Source: Timonella sp031979385
GTDB taxonomy: Bacteria; Actinomycetota; Actinomycetes; Actinomycetales; Cellulomonadaceae
NCBI GenBank assembly: GCA_031979385.1
Contig: DALZEF010000012.1
Span: 1-64,000, forward strand
Direction of reading: 5' to 3'
DNA length: 64,000 nucleotides
Positions within the stretch are counted from its first letter, which is position 1. Each line of letters starts with the position of its first letter. The notes under the pieces were generated by a model that was not told the DNA's origin, made no database searches, and saw nothing but the letters and a program-made list of their open reading frames with translations. The position numbers and the translations under genes are program-made. Positions 7,457 to 16,235 of the stretch are shown piece after piece.

Positions 7457-9697
7457 ATGATCATCGAAACCGAGCAGTTGCACGACCTCGAGACCCTTCC
7501 AACTCTGGGCTCACTCAAGGTGAATAAACGTGACGGTCGAATGGTGAGGTTTGAGAAGCAGCGGATCACGACCGCACTGCGCAAGGCGTTCCTAGCGGTT
7601 CACCCGGCAGCAGACGCGCTTCAAGACCGGACCATCGACTCACTCGTGGAACGGATCGAGATCGAACTCGCTTCCCGGTACACGAATAGCGTACAGATCT
7701 ACGAGGTTCAGGCGGTCGTTGAACACGTTCTGCTTGAATCCCACGAATATGACGTAGCCAAGGCGTATATCGACTACCGCGTACAACGCGACCTTGCCCG
7801 GAGCATGGCCACGGACATCAACCGTTCCGTGGACCGGTTGGTGAACAAGGACTCGACAGTCGTCAACGAGAACGCCAATAAGGACAGCGACGTCTTCAAC
7901 ACCCAGCGCGATCTGACCGCAGGTGCCGCTGCGAAGGCAATCGGCCTGCGTATGCTCCCTTCACACGTCGCGAACGCTCACCAAAAGGGCGACATCCACT
8001 ATCACGACTTGGACTACCAGCCCTACACCCCCATGACCAACTGCAGCCTGGTCGATTTCAAGACCATGCTCTCGGGCGGATTCCAGATCGGTAACGCCCA
8101 GGTGGACTCACCACGCTCGATTCAAACCGCCACTGCTCAGATCACTCAGATCATCGCGAACGTCTCATCGAGCCAGTACGGCGGGGTGTCGGTCAACAGG
8201 ATCGACGAGCTGCTTGCCCCCTATGCAGAACTCAACCTTGCCAAGCACTTCGCCGAGGCCAGGAAGTGGCTTCCCGATGAGTCAATGCATCGCGCGTACG
8301 CGGAGGAAAAGACCCGCAAGGATATCTACGATGCGATGCAGTCGCTTGAGTATGAGATCAACACCCTGTTCACGTCGAATGGACAGACCCCCTTCACATC
8401 GGTCGGGTTCGGGCTCGGCACTGGATGGATTGAGCGTGAGATCCAGCGGGCGATCCTCAACATCCGTATCCTGGGCCTGGGCAAAGAGCATCGCACGGCG
8501 ATCTTCCCCAAACTGATTTTCACGCTCAAGCGTGGACTGAATCTCGAACCTGAGGATCCGAACTACGACCTCAAGACCCTTGCCGTCGAGTGTGCAACCA
8601 AACGCATGTATCCAGACGTGCTCTCCTACGACAAGATCGTGGAACTCACGGGCAGTTTCAAGGTACCGATGGGTTGCCGGTCATTCCTGCAAGGCTGGAC
8701 TGACGAGAATGGCAAGGATGTTGTCGAGGGCCGCCTCAATCTGGGTGTGACAACGTTGAATCTACCCCGCATCGCCATGGAGGCGGCAGGCGACAAGGAA
8801 GCCTTCTGGCGGTTGCTCACCGACCGTCTGGGAATCGCGCATGATGCCTTGGTGTACCGGATCGAACGCTGCAAGCAAGCAACCCCAGCAAACGCCCCGA
8901 TCCTGTACATGCACGGCGCGTTCGGCCACCGCCTGACTCCGAACGACGATGTGGACCAACTGTTCCGCAACCGCCGGGCAACCGTGTCTCTCGGGTACAT
9001 CGGCCTCTACGAGGTCGCCGCAGCATTTTACGGAGGCCAGTGGGAGCACAACCCGGAGGCCAAAAAGTTCACGCTCGATGTGCTCAAATCCCTGTACTCG
9101 CACACCAAGATGTGGAGCGACAAGTACGGTTACCACTTCTCCGTGTACTCAACTCCAAGCGAATCGTTGACTGATCGTTTCTGCCGACTCGACCGCGAGA
9201 AGTTTGGCGTGGTCACGGACATCACCGACAAGGACTACTACACAAACAGCTTCCACTACGACGTTCGCAAGAACCCAACCCCGTTTGAGAAACTCGATTT
9301 CGAGAAGGACTACCCCGTCTACACCTCCGGCGGCTTCATCCACTATTGCGAGTACCCCGTGCTCCAACAGAACCCGAGAGCCCTTGAGGCTGTGTGGGAC
9401 TACGCCTACGACCGCGTGGGCTATCTCGGCACTAACACCCCCATCGATCGCTGCTACGAGTGCGGCTTCATCGGTGATTTCTCGCCAACCAAGCGTGGGT
9501 TCGCCTGCCCAGGATGCGGTAACACCGATCCTGCAACGTGCGATGTCGTGAAGCGAACCTGCGGATACCTCGGCAATCCTCAGCAACGCCCGATGGTGCA
9601 CGGCCGGCACACCGAGATCTCCTCACGCGTCAAGCACATGCCAGGCGCCACCCAACTGGGAGTGGTCGGCAGCAGCCCAAACCCATCCTCTAGGTGA
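7457..9697 (+). CDS. nrdD: Anaerobic (class III) ribonucleoside-triphosphate reductase
   Basis: A 746-residue glycyl-radical enzyme that reduces ribonucleoside triphosphates without oxygen. It has an N-terminal ATP-cone (about 15-110), the large catalytic barrel, and near the C-terminus a zinc site (CYEC and CPGC) before the radical motif RTCGYLG, with the radical glycine near residue 703. About 43 residues follow the radical glycine, a long tail for the family. The ATG at 7457 is chosen over upstream in-frame starts because GAGGGAGAG lies about ten bases before it. It is followed after 11 bases by its activase nrdG. Confidence 0.95.
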   Translation: MIIETEQLHDLETLPTLGSLKVNKRDGRMVRFEKQRITTALRKAFLAVHPAADALQDRTIDSLVERIEIELASRYTNSVQIYEVQAVVEHVLLESHEYDVAKAYIDYRVQRDLARSMATDINRSVDRLVNKDSTVVNENANKDSDVFNTQRDLTAGAAAKAIGLRMLPSHVANAHQKGDIHYHDLDYQPYTPMTNCSLVDFKTMLSGGFQIGNAQVDSPRSIQTATAQITQIIANVSSSQYGGVSVNRIDELLAPYAELNLAKHFAEARKWLPDESMHRAYAEEKTRKDIYDAMQSLEYEINTLFTSNGQTPFTSVGFGLGTGWIEREIQRAILNIRILGLGKEHRTAIFPKLIFTLKRGLNLEPEDPNYDLKTLAVECATKRMYPDVLSYDKIVELTGSFKVPMGCRSFLQGWTDENGKDVVEGRLNLGVTTLNLPRIAMEAAGDKEAFWRLLTDRLGIAHDALVYRIERCKQATPANAPILYMHGAFGHRLTPNDDVDQLFRNRRATVSLGYIGLYEVAAAFYGGQWEHNPEAKKFTLDVLKSLYSHTKMWSDKYGYHFSVYSTPSESLTDRFCRLDREKFGVVTDITDKDYYTNSFHYDVRKNPTPFEKLDFEKDYPVYTSGGFIHYCEYPVLQQNPRALEAVWDYAYDRVGYLGTNTPIDRCYECGFIGDFSPTKRGFACPGCGNTDPATCDVVKRTCGYLGNPQQRPMVHGRHTEISSRVKHMPGATQLGVVGSSPNPSSR

Positions 9698-9708
9698 GGT
9701 GACGCATC

Positions 9709-10314
9709 ATGCCACGTACGCCCAACCCAAGTCAGTGGCGCTCAGAGAAAGTAAGCCAGGGACACATCGCGGACTACAAGCCGTTCGTCATGGTTGACGG
9801 CGAGGGCGTACGCTGCTCGCTGTATGTCTCAGGGTGTTTGTTCGCATGCGAGGGCTGCTTTAACGAGGCGACCTGGAACTTCCGCTACGGAACGAGGTTC
9901 ACGCAGGAACTGGAGGATCGAATCATCTCGGACCTGTCGCAACCCTATGTTCAAGGGCTCTCTCTCCTTGGCGGTGAACCATTCCTCAATACCGGAACAT
10001 GTATGCGGCTGATTCACCGGATGCGCCGCGAGGTCGAACAGCCCAAGGACATCTGGTGCTGGACCGGGTACACGTTCGAGGAAATCCTGCGCGACTCGGA
10101 CGACAAGCAGGAGTTGCTCGCTGAGATTGACGTGCTCGTCGATGGACGGTTCCTGCAGGACCGCAAGGATTTCTCGCTGCAGTTCCGCGGAAGTTCAAAC
10201 CAACGCATCGTGGACGTGAGAGAATCGTTGGCCGCTCACCGGGTGGTTCTCTGGGACCGCATCGCGGACGCAGACCAGACATTCGAACAGATCGAGAAAC
10301 GCGCCCTCATCTAG
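9709..10314 (+). CDS. nrdG: Anaerobic ribonucleotide reductase activating protein
   Basis: A 201-residue radical-SAM activase that installs the glycyl radical on NrdD using SAM and a [4Fe-4S] cluster. The cluster cysteines are C43, C47 and C50 in CLFACEGC, the CX3CX2C pattern of the family. A Gly-rich SAM-binding segment (LSLLGGEPF) follows. The start ATG has an AGGTGA SD and lies 11 bases after nrdD, so the pair is one operon. A short hairpin (10321-10335) lies between it and the convergent Tad-like operon. Confidence 0.93.
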   Translation: MPRTPNPSQWRSEKVSQGHIADYKPFVMVDGEGVRCSLYVSGCLFACEGCFNEATWNFRYGTRFTQELEDRIISDLSQPYVQGLSLLGGEPFLNTGTCMRLIHRMRREVEQPKDIWCWTGYTFEEILRDSDDKQELLAEIDVLVDGRFLQDRKDFSLQFRGSSNQRIVDVRESLAAHRVVLWDRIADADQTFEQIEKRALI

Positions 10315-10380
10315 GGGACGGGTCTGAAACAGACCAGTTCACTGATCGCAGGCTGCCTTCCCGCACCAAAACCGTGCGTC

Positions 10381-10800
10381 CTACGCCGGTCCGGCAACCG
10401 AGACAACGGACGATGCACGGAGCATCCCCGGGACGGCTAGCGTCACTCGCAGGTCCGCGCCCACAAGCTCACAGGTACTGCGGCTGGCGGAGAACCCCTG
10501 GACAGCAAGCAGCGCAGTTACCCGGGCGCAACCATCGCCGCTGCCGTTGTGCAGTTCCATTGCGCCCGCGAGCGCCGAAAGGTCCGCAACGCTCTGCGCC
10601 CGCACCACTGCGAGTCGGTGGTTCAATGGCACGAAGACAGCGGTGAGGAGAACGAAGAGTCCGGCGATCACGGCAACGAGAACGACGGTGATGCTCCCCT
10701 GCTCGCATTCTGCCTGCGGCAAGAAGGACTTCCTGTGGTTCCCATCTCGTCGCGAATCTGGCGTATGGCGCGGACGCCCACGCTCACCCCGGACGCTCAT
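10381..10800 (-). CDS. Rv3654c-type TadE-like protein
   Basis: A 139-residue protein with a short N-terminal basic segment, one prepilin-like hydrophobic helix beginning after EQGSITVVLVAVIAGLFVLL (about 34-54), and a small extracytoplasmic domain with two cysteines that may pair. It fits the TadE-like family described in the actinobacterial helicase/secretion neighbourhood. Its ATG overlaps the stop of the TadE-like gene before it (ATGA, 10797-10800), which fixes the start. It is the last gene of the Tad-like operon. A minor pilin role is inferred. Confidence 0.82.
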   Translation of the reverse strand: MSVRGERGRPRHTPDSRRDGNHRKSFLPQAECEQGSITVVLVAVIAGLFVLLTAVFVPLNHRLAVVRAQSVADLSALAGAMELHNGSGDGCARVTALLAVQGFSASRSTCELVGADLRVTLAVPGMLRASSVVSVAGPA

Positions 10801-11180
10801 TGCGGCACCCCAATGGCCTCTTCGAGGTATCCCGTCGCCGTTTCGGTGAGGGTGATACCAGGCAACTGCAGTCCAAGCAGCCGCGCCCGGCTGGTCGCCG
10901 TCACCGTGACGTGCGGGTAATTGGTGGCTATGTGGAGAGTACCGGCCCTCTCCCCGAGCGCCGCTGAGACCTCGGTTGCCGTCATCCCAACCATCGCGAG
11001 ACGGGCACCTTGGCGGGCAGTTTCCTGCAGGGAGACACGGGTCAGAGCTGCCGCGATGAGCGAAACGCACAGGATCGCGACCGCGATCACGGCCGGGAGC
11101 GCAACCGCGAATTCAACGGTGGCGCTCCCGGCGCAGGCGTCGTCGCGTCGAACACGACGAAGGAGCCTCGCAAGAAGCAT
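10797..11180 (-). CDS. TadE-like minor pilin
   Basis: A 127-residue pseudopilin-like protein. The TadE signature GSATVEFAVALPAVIAVAIL begins near residue 18: a glycine, then a glutamate at +5 within the hydrophobic helix, as in class III prepilin signals. A mostly beta-rich outer domain follows. The start is two bases downstream of the pilin stop at 11183, and its stop overlaps the next start. TadE proteins assemble with Flp pili; no prepilin peptidase gene is visible in this window. Confidence 0.85.
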   Translation of the reverse strand: MLLARLLRRVRRDDACAGSATVEFAVALPAVIAVAILCVSLIAAALTRVSLQETARQGARLAMVGMTATEVSAALGERAGTLHIATNYPHVTVTATSRARLLGLQLPGITLTETATGYLEEAIGVPQ

Positions 11181-11182
11181 GA

Positions 11183-11374
11183 CTAACGGGTGCCCAGAGC
11201 GGTCTCGATGATTGAGGTCAGGGCGGCGCGCACGGGTTCGCTCTTGAGAATCACGATGAGCAGTCCTGCAAAACCTGCGGCCGCGATCATTGCGATGGCG
11301 TATTCGGCGGTTGCCAGTCCTTCTTCGACATTGGTCTTGATGTGCCGCACTCGTCGCATGAGTTGAGCTTTCAT
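11183..11374 (-). CDS. Flp-like pilin (DUF4244-type)
   Basis: A 63-residue protein with a basic leader, then EEGLATAEYAIAMIAAAGFA. The pattern glycine followed by a Glu-Tyr pair matches Flp-type prepilins, with likely cleavage after the glycine near residue 19. The mature form is a single hydrophobic helix with a short tail. The ATG has an AAAGGA SD. About 180 bases separate it from tadC, so it may have its own promoter, which would fit a structural subunit made in excess. Confidence 0.85.
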   Translation of the reverse strand: MKAQLMRRVRHIKTNVEEGLATAEYAIAMIAAAGFAGLLIVILKSEPVRAALTSIIETALGTR

Positions 11375-11554
11375 GAGTTGTCCTTTCGATATGGAGGGGG
11401 TTGTCGCCGCCCCATGATTGGGCAGGCGGCTCTTACACTGTGCTCCACAGATTCGCTTGGCCCGCGCGGAGATTCAAAAACCTGTGGACAGCCAGGGTTC
11501 AAGAAGCGCAAGCAACCCGGTGGAAAGCACTGCAACCCGCATGAACCCGAGGTT

Positions 11555-12052
11555 TCACAGGCCAGCGCCCGCAAGAATTACCACAAGTGGCACAACAGCC
11601 AACAAAATGAATGAGGGTAGAAAGCACAGCCCGAGTGGAACCACGAGCCGTACTCCCAGCCGTTGCGCCTCAGTCTTGGCGCGAGCCAGAGCCTCGCGTT
11701 CGCTAATCTCGCGCGCGGACCTCAGCGCCTCCGCTGCTGGTGCACCGAACTCCCAGGCATGTACGAGCGCTTCCTCCAGAACCCGGAGCTCCGCCGGAGC
11801 TTCTTCCCATGCCTCGCGCCACGTCGCACCGAGAAGGAGAGAACGTCCGGCGCGCGCCAGGCAGGTCCCCACATCCGTCTCGATTGCCTCTCCGACCGCC
11901 ACAAGTACCCGCGGTATTGAGCCACCAGAGTGTAGTCCGGCGGCAATCAGTTCAATCATGAGCGAGGTGGGCACAGTGATGCCCGACTCGGTGGAGCGTA
12001 GGGCACGGACTCTACTAGAGGGCGTCCGGGCTGGATCAACCACAGTTTTCAT
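11555..12052 (-). CDS. tadC: TadC-like type II secretion F-domain protein
   Basis: A 165-residue inner-membrane protein with a T2SSF-type domain (GAGLHSGGSIPRVLVAVGEA-like segment is at about 34-56, then two amphipathic helices) and a C-terminal membrane span (VVPLGLCFLPSFILLAVVPL begins near 139). The ATG at 12052 overlaps the tadB stop (ATGA), so it is preferred to the longer frame. Together with TadB it forms the platform on which the TadA ATPase acts. It is short for the family but appears complete. Confidence 0.85.
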   Translation of the reverse strand: MKTVVDPARTPSSRVRALRSTESGITVPTSLMIELIAAGLHSGGSIPRVLVAVGEAIETDVGTCLARAGRSLLLGATWREAWEEAPAELRVLEEALVHAWEFGAPAAEALRSAREISEREALARAKTEAQRLGVRLVVPLGLCFLPSFILLAVVPLVVILAGAGL

Positions 12053-12855
12053 GTTGTCGCCTTGGCTTGACGGATGAGTCTGCGGGTCCACGCTCTGCCG
12101 CTCAGAAGAAGCCCTATACCGGCAGCCCCCACGACCGCGCCGAGTGGACTGGTCAGATACCAGGAGATCGGATCAGCACCCAGTAGATAGGCACCGCCGA
12201 GTCCGATCAGTGGGAGGAGTTGCAGGAGGCGAGCGCTGGCCTGCGGTCCTGCCAGAGAGATGCGGCGTTCCTCCTCGGCCTCGATGCTTCTACGCAGAGT
12301 GCCCTGAACGGTTGCGAAGACCGCCGACAACGATAATCCGAGTTGCTGCGATACGACTGCCGCCACCACGACGAGATGCGCCAGGCTCCGGGCGAGCTCA
12401 CGTTCATGGGCGGGCAGGGTCTGTTGGTGTCTGGTGTCAGTTTGACCTACGTCCCACGCCCGACCAGGAATTCCAGAGTGGCCAGAAGACCCGGTGGTTC
12501 CATCTGCCACCAAGAGGAGCCGATACTCGACTGACCGGGTGATCGGGATACCCCGCTCATCCGAATGCACGCCCACGGTCTGCCACGCGTTGAGGGGCGC
12601 CAGCCCTACCTTCAGCAGGTCTTCGACCTCGTGGAGCAGCCGAAAACCGGCCTCTCCCACTCCTTTCAGTTGCGGCACTGATTCCTTGTGACTTGGACTG
12701 AGTCTCGCATGGAGTGTTGGAAGGTACTTCTGAATCAGGTGGCTATGGGTCCTGCCCTGCGCCCGTACGATACGGCGCAGCCGTTGATGCCGCATCAACC
12801 CGGTCCAGGTCAGCAGCGCATATCCCATGAGAGCGATGAGCCCGATCAACGTCAT
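12049..12855 (-). CDS. tadB: TadB-like type II secretion F-domain protein
   Basis: A 268-residue membrane protein with an N-terminal span (about 3-18), a cytoplasmic T2SSF-like helical region containing SLAHLVVVAAVVSQQLGLSL, and two C-terminal spans (about 208-250). The Tad-specific linker is long and Ser/Gly-rich (about 120-150). Its start overlaps the tadA stop by four bases and its stop overlaps tadC the same way, showing tight coupling. It should form the assembly platform with TadC. Confidence 0.85.
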   Translation of the reverse strand: MTLIGLIALMGYALLTWTGLMRHQRLRRIVRAQGRTHSHLIQKYLPTLHARLSPSHKESVPQLKGVGEAGFRLLHEVEDLLKVGLAPLNAWQTVGVHSDERGIPITRSVEYRLLLVADGTTGSSGHSGIPGRAWDVGQTDTRHQQTLPAHERELARSLAHLVVVAAVVSQQLGLSLSAVFATVQGTLRRSIEAEEERRISLAGPQASARLLQLLPLIGLGGAYLLGADPISWYLTSPLGAVVGAAGIGLLLSGRAWTRRLIRQAKATT

Positions 12856-14012
12856 TTCAGGCGCTCCAGCAACTCTGGATATCCTGGACCGGCAGTCAGT
12901 TCATCGCGATTATGCCAGGTGAGTGCGGGGCGGACCTGCAGGGTCCCTCCTACCTGCTCAAGCAAAGCGAGCTCTGCAACGTAGCGGGTCGAGGCCCACG
13001 CCGGATGCGGTTCCCGGCGCACGTGCAACACGATGTCGATCGCGGCCGCGGACTGCAGCGTAACGGCCTCGGGTGTCATCGTGGATAGTGCGCCAAGGGC
13101 ATGCAACCGGGCTGGAACATCGCGAGCGGAGTTCGCGTGGATGGTCCCGCAGCCACCTTCGTGTCCGGTGTTGAGTGCGCTGAGCATTTCGGCAAGTTCT
13201 CCGCCGCGGCATTCGCCAACTACTATGCGGTCTGGACGCATGCGCAGGGCGTTGCGGAGCAACTCGGATTGACCTATTGCGCCGCGTCCCTCAACGTTTG
13301 CCTTCTTGGTTTCAAGCGCGATGACGTGTGGGTGATTCGGTCTGATTTCGCGTGACTCTTCGATCGTGATGATGCGCTGCGTCGTGGGGACGAGTGACAG
13401 GAGGGTCGACAATAGGGTCGTTTTTCCGGTTCCTGTTGCTCCCGACACCAGAAAGTTCAGCCGCCTGTCAACAATGGCTCGCAGCACGGGTTCCCACTGC
13501 TTCGGTATGGTTCCTGATGCCACGAGTTCGGGCAGTGTTATGGCTCGTTGCCTCAGCGTGCGCAGCGAGATCAACGCTGGGGATTCGCTCACGGGTGCCA
13601 GCAGCGCATGGAGTCGCGTGCCGTCTGGCAGTCTGCCGTCGACGGTTGGCGAGGAATCGTCGAGCCTGCTTCCCGCCTGGGCTGCGAGACGGACTGCGAG
13701 CGCCCGTAGTTGGTCGTCGCTCGCAAGACCGCTCGGTACTGACTCGAGCCCTCGCCCGCGATCAATCCAGACAGAGTCACACCCGTTGACGAGCACGTCA
13801 GTGACCTGCGGGTCATCGAGGTAGCGTTGCAGAGGACCAGCACCATATATCTCGTGCCGTGCCGCGGTGGCCAGTTCCTGGATCGCTGTTTCTCCGTAGG
13901 CGAGGTGTTCGGAACGGATGAGGTCAGCCAGTCCTTGACTCGATGCGGCGGCAGGGTCTCGCCCAACTGCACTGCGTACAGCCGCGAGCGCAGTTGCGTC
14001 ATGCTGGTTCAT
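12852..14012 (-). CDS. tadA: TadA/CpaF-type secretion ATPase
   Basis: A 386-residue hexameric ATPase expected to power Flp-like pilus assembly. Walker A is GATGTGKTT (191-199), followed by the Asp box region (ITIEESREI), the Walker B-like segment RIVVGECRGGE and the His box (HEGGCGTIHANS). It fits the actinobacterial helicase/secretion neighbourhood ATPase family. Its start overlaps the TadZ gene by 14 bases. The N-terminal domain (1-60) is shorter than in proteobacterial TadA. Confidence 0.93.
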   Translation of the reverse strand: MNQHDATALAAVRSAVGRDPAAASSQGLADLIRSEHLAYGETAIQELATAARHEIYGAGPLQRYLDDPQVTDVLVNGCDSVWIDRGRGLESVPSGLASDDQLRALAVRLAAQAGSRLDDSSPTVDGRLPDGTRLHALLAPVSESPALISLRTLRQRAITLPELVASGTIPKQWEPVLRAIVDRRLNFLVSGATGTGKTTLLSTLLSLVPTTQRIITIEESREIRPNHPHVIALETKKANVEGRGAIGQSELLRNALRMRPDRIVVGECRGGELAEMLSALNTGHEGGCGTIHANSARDVPARLHALGALSTMTPEAVTLQSAAAIDIVLHVRREPHPAWASTRYVAELALLEQVGGTLQVRPALTWHNRDELTAGPGYPELLERLK

Positions 14013-14733
14013 GTGTGCTGATCCGATCAGCGAGGTGGTGCGCGAAGTCCAGCAGTTTGCGGGTGGTTCGGGTTCCGGCTCCCAACGGCCCTAGCCCGTG
14101 TATGATTGCCGGTCGAATCGATCGCAGGATTGGTAGGTATCCGCTGATAGGTCTTCCCAGGCTTTTCTCGAACTGCGCGGTCGTGAGGTCTGGTGACACC
14201 AGCATCGAGGCGACTACCTTGATCTCGATACTGGTTGAAGCGAGGTAGCGTACGAGTTGATGGGTGTTTGCGAGTCCTTGCAGAGTCAGAGGGGACACGA
14301 CAACGACGTGGGTCCACAGGTCGTGCAGCCGTAGCAGAGCGCTCTTGTCGACGTCGGCCACAACCACGTTCCCCTGCGCACAAAGGCTTGCGATGATGCT
14401 GCGCGCTGCGGTGTCGTTCGGTGGTCCAGTTTCTTCTCGTCCGCCCAGCACTGTGGGCATATCGCCGTAGGCGGGGCATTCTGCGGCAAGTTGTTGGGCG
14501 TTGATCTCCCCGCGCGTTCGGTCCAGTTCGCGCCAGCGCAGTCCGGGCTGGGTCTCTGCCCCGATGAGCAGTTCCATTCCCGAGGCTGGCACGAGATCGA
14601 GCAGCCAGGTCGCCTCCGTTGTGTTGCAGGCCGCCGCAAGCGCGACGGCGGTGGTACTGGCACCGGAGGCCCCCGCTGCGCCCACCACGGCGATGCTTGT
14701 GGGTGCGCCCCATCCGCTGCGCGGCTGGAACAT
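13999..14733 (-). CDS. tadZ: TadZ/CpaE-like P-loop protein (Ssd family)
   Basis: A 244-residue ParA/MinD-like protein that in Tad systems directs the machine to its site; the mycobacterial relative (Rv3660c, Ssd) affects septation. The nucleotide loop is GAAGASGASTTA (about 19-30) and lacks the usual lysines of a deviant Walker A, as is common in CpaE proteins. The ATG at 14733 is chosen for its SD (GGAAGGA). It is the first gene of the operon and diverges from the HAD-IB gene, as in mycobacteria. Confidence 0.83.
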   Translation of the reverse strand: MFQPRSGWGAPTSIAVVGAAGASGASTTAVALAAACNTTEATWLLDLVPASGMELLIGAETQPGLRWRELDRTRGEINAQQLAAECPAYGDMPTVLGGREETGPPNDTAARSIIASLCAQGNVVVADVDKSALLRLHDLWTHVVVVSPLTLQGLANTHQLVRYLASTSIEIKVVASMLVSPDLTTAQFEKSLGRPISGYLPILRSIRPAIIHGLGPLGAGTRTTRKLLDFAHHLADRISTHEPA

Positions 14734-14904
14734 GGCTGTCCTTCCCTTGGGTGTGCATGTTGCGCCCACGGTAGTCGTGTTTGCTTTACGACGAGTCGGT
14801 TACCCACCGCTGGCGTCCACCGCACCGTTCAGCCTGGGTCTTGTAATTCCTGTGGAAACGAATCGGACGCGATAGTAGGCCGATTACATCGCCCGAAGAA
14901 TCGG

Positions 14905-14918
14905 GTAGGCTCACTGTG
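14905..14918 (+). promoter_or_regulatory. Leaderless promoter of the HAD-IB gene
   Basis: A -10 hexamer TAGGCT (14905-14910) is seven bases from the GTG start. No SD is present, and transcription should begin at or next to the start codon. Confidence 0.55.
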
Positions 14919-15727
14919 TGACTTCCGACAAAGCGATTTCCCCGGCGAAGGTCGCAGCGTTCTTTGACCTGGACAAGACGATCATTGCGACGTCTTCTGC
15001 CTCAGCGTTCTCGCGCCCGTTCTATGCTGGCGGGCTGCTGTCGGGGCGCGCGATTGTGTCCAGTGCCTACGCCCATTTCCTGTTCATGGTTGGTGGGGCA
15101 AACGCGGATCAGACCGAACGTATGCGGGTGCAGTTGTCGAACCTCATCACTGGGTGGCCGGTCGAGCAGGTGTCTGCGGTTGTCTCGGAGACGCTGCATC
15201 AGTACATTGATCCCTACGTTTACGCCGAAGCGCTCGAACTCATCGAACGGCATAGGGATCAGGGTCACGATATTGTCATCGTCTCCGCCTCGGGTGCGGA
15301 GGTGGTCTTCCCCATCGCGAACATGTTGGGGGCGACTCACGCTGTGGCCACCCGCATGGAGATCGTGGAGGGCAAATACACGGGGACCATCGAGTTCTAC
15401 GCATACGGGGAGAACAAGGCCAAGGCGATCCGCGATCTGGCCCAGGAACATGGGTACGATCTCGACCGCAGTTTCGCATATTCCGATTCGATCACGGATG
15501 TCCCCATGCTCGAGGCGGTCGGTAACTCCTATACGGTCAATGCTGATCGCGTTTTTCGCCAAGTGGCCCAGGAACGTGGGTGGACTTCCCTGGTGTTTCA
15601 ACGGCCTGTGGCGCTGCGAAGAGCCTCGATGCAGCGCAACACCGCGCTTGGCATCACGCTGATGGCAGGGACAGCCACTGTGGCATGGCTGCTCGCCCGA
15701 CGCCGCCGGCGACGCAGGTCCACATAG
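14918..15727 (+). CDS. HAD-IB family phosphatase (Rv3661-like)
   Basis: A 269-residue HAD hydrolase of the SerB-like IB subclass. The catalytic motif is FFDLDKT with D17 and D19, motif II is VIVSASG, and the metal-binding motif is YSDSITD. A C-terminal hydrophobic segment (about 238-259) followed by a run of arginines may anchor it to the membrane. The GTG start has no SD but lies seven bases after TAGGCT, so the mRNA is probably leaderless. The substrate is unknown. The position beside tadZ is conserved in actinomycetes. Confidence 0.88.
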   Translation: MTSDKAISPAKVAAFFDLDKTIIATSSASAFSRPFYAGGLLSGRAIVSSAYAHFLFMVGGANADQTERMRVQLSNLITGWPVEQVSAVVSETLHQYIDPYVYAEALELIERHRDQGHDIVIVSASGAEVVFPIANMLGATHAVATRMEIVEGKYTGTIEFYAYGENKAKAIRDLAQEHGYDLDRSFAYSDSITDVPMLEAVGNSYTVNADRVFRQVAQERGWTSLVFQRPVALRRASMQRNTALGITLMAGTATVAWLLARRRRRRRST

Positions 15728-15911
15728 TGGGAAGAATGTGATCAGCAACACGTTCCGCGGTGGCGCAACGCCGCATTCTGCCGCAGACTTGAGATATCAG
15801 AAAACGCCACAAGAACCCACGCGCGATTGGTCCACGCATAGGACCTACGGTCAAGGGATGAACCTCGATACGTAACCCACTGCACGCTTGATAACTTGTG
15901 GCGATCTGGAG

Positions 15912-15943
15912 GTAAGGGCACCCGACGAGGTGTCCTTACTTTT
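15912..15943 (+). terminator. Terminator of the HAD-IB gene
   Basis: GTAAGGGCACC (15912-15922) pairs with GGTGTCCTTAC (15929-15939) with one G-U pair and a six-base loop, followed by TTTT. Confidence 0.7.
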
Positions 15944-16011
15944 GCCCTCGGTGTCATGCATCGACCAGCGGGTTCCAAACATTAGGCCGCCCTCATGGTG
16001 AGAAGTCCCGA

Positions 16012-16040
16012 TTGCAGATCTCGCAGGTCAAGAGGATTAT
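16012..16040 (+). promoter_or_regulatory. Sigma-70-like promoter of the RNA candidate
   Basis: TTGCAG (16012-16017) and GATTAT (16035-16040) are separated by 17 bases. The predicted first base is close to 16047, exactly where the first hairpin begins. Confidence 0.5.
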
Positions 16041-16046
16041 TTACAT

Positions 16047-16174
16047 GTCAGCGCGATCTGATCCGCTGACTGCTGCACGAGAACGCCGTGGGGGTGGGGC
16101 TCGTCAGCACATGGAACTTAGTTCCATCGCCGCGCTCGAGGACGCATGCTCCTCGGGCGCGGTTTAGTTTTTTT
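16047..16174 (+). ncRNA. Candidate four-hairpin small RNA or attenuator leader
   Basis: Four hairpins follow in order: GTCAGCG/CGCTGAC (16047-16053 and 16064-16070); a nine-pair stem with one bulged C (16072-16081 and 16100-16108) around a G-rich 18-base loop; ATGGAAC/GTTCCAT (16111-16127); and a 13-pair terminator stem (16130-16142 and 16150-16162) ending in TTTAGTTTTTTT. GTCAGC recurs at 16103-16108 and could compete for the GCTGAC strand of hairpin one, which would allow a switch. It precedes the formate/nitrite transporter by 61 bases. I recognise no known RNA family. Confidence 0.55.
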
Positions 16175-16235
16175 GTACATCCCCTCCCCCCAAAGTCCCG
16201 GAGTCCACTGAAATTCTCATGACACGATTACACTC

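Larger units (their letters stand above)
15728..16235. other. Intergenic region with terminator and structured RNA
   Basis: No protein gene is supported. The first part ends in a terminator for the HAD-IB gene (15912-15943). The second part has a promoter at 16012-16040 and a four-hairpin RNA candidate ending in a strong terminator at 16174. The last 60 bases form the leader of the formate/nitrite transporter. Confidence 0.65.

Noticed and set aside
16082..16100. Known riboswitch (ZTP/pfl) as the identity of the RNA before the formate channel
   Set aside because: The G-rich loop is suggestive, but the conserved pfl-motif segments and pseudoknot partners are not present.
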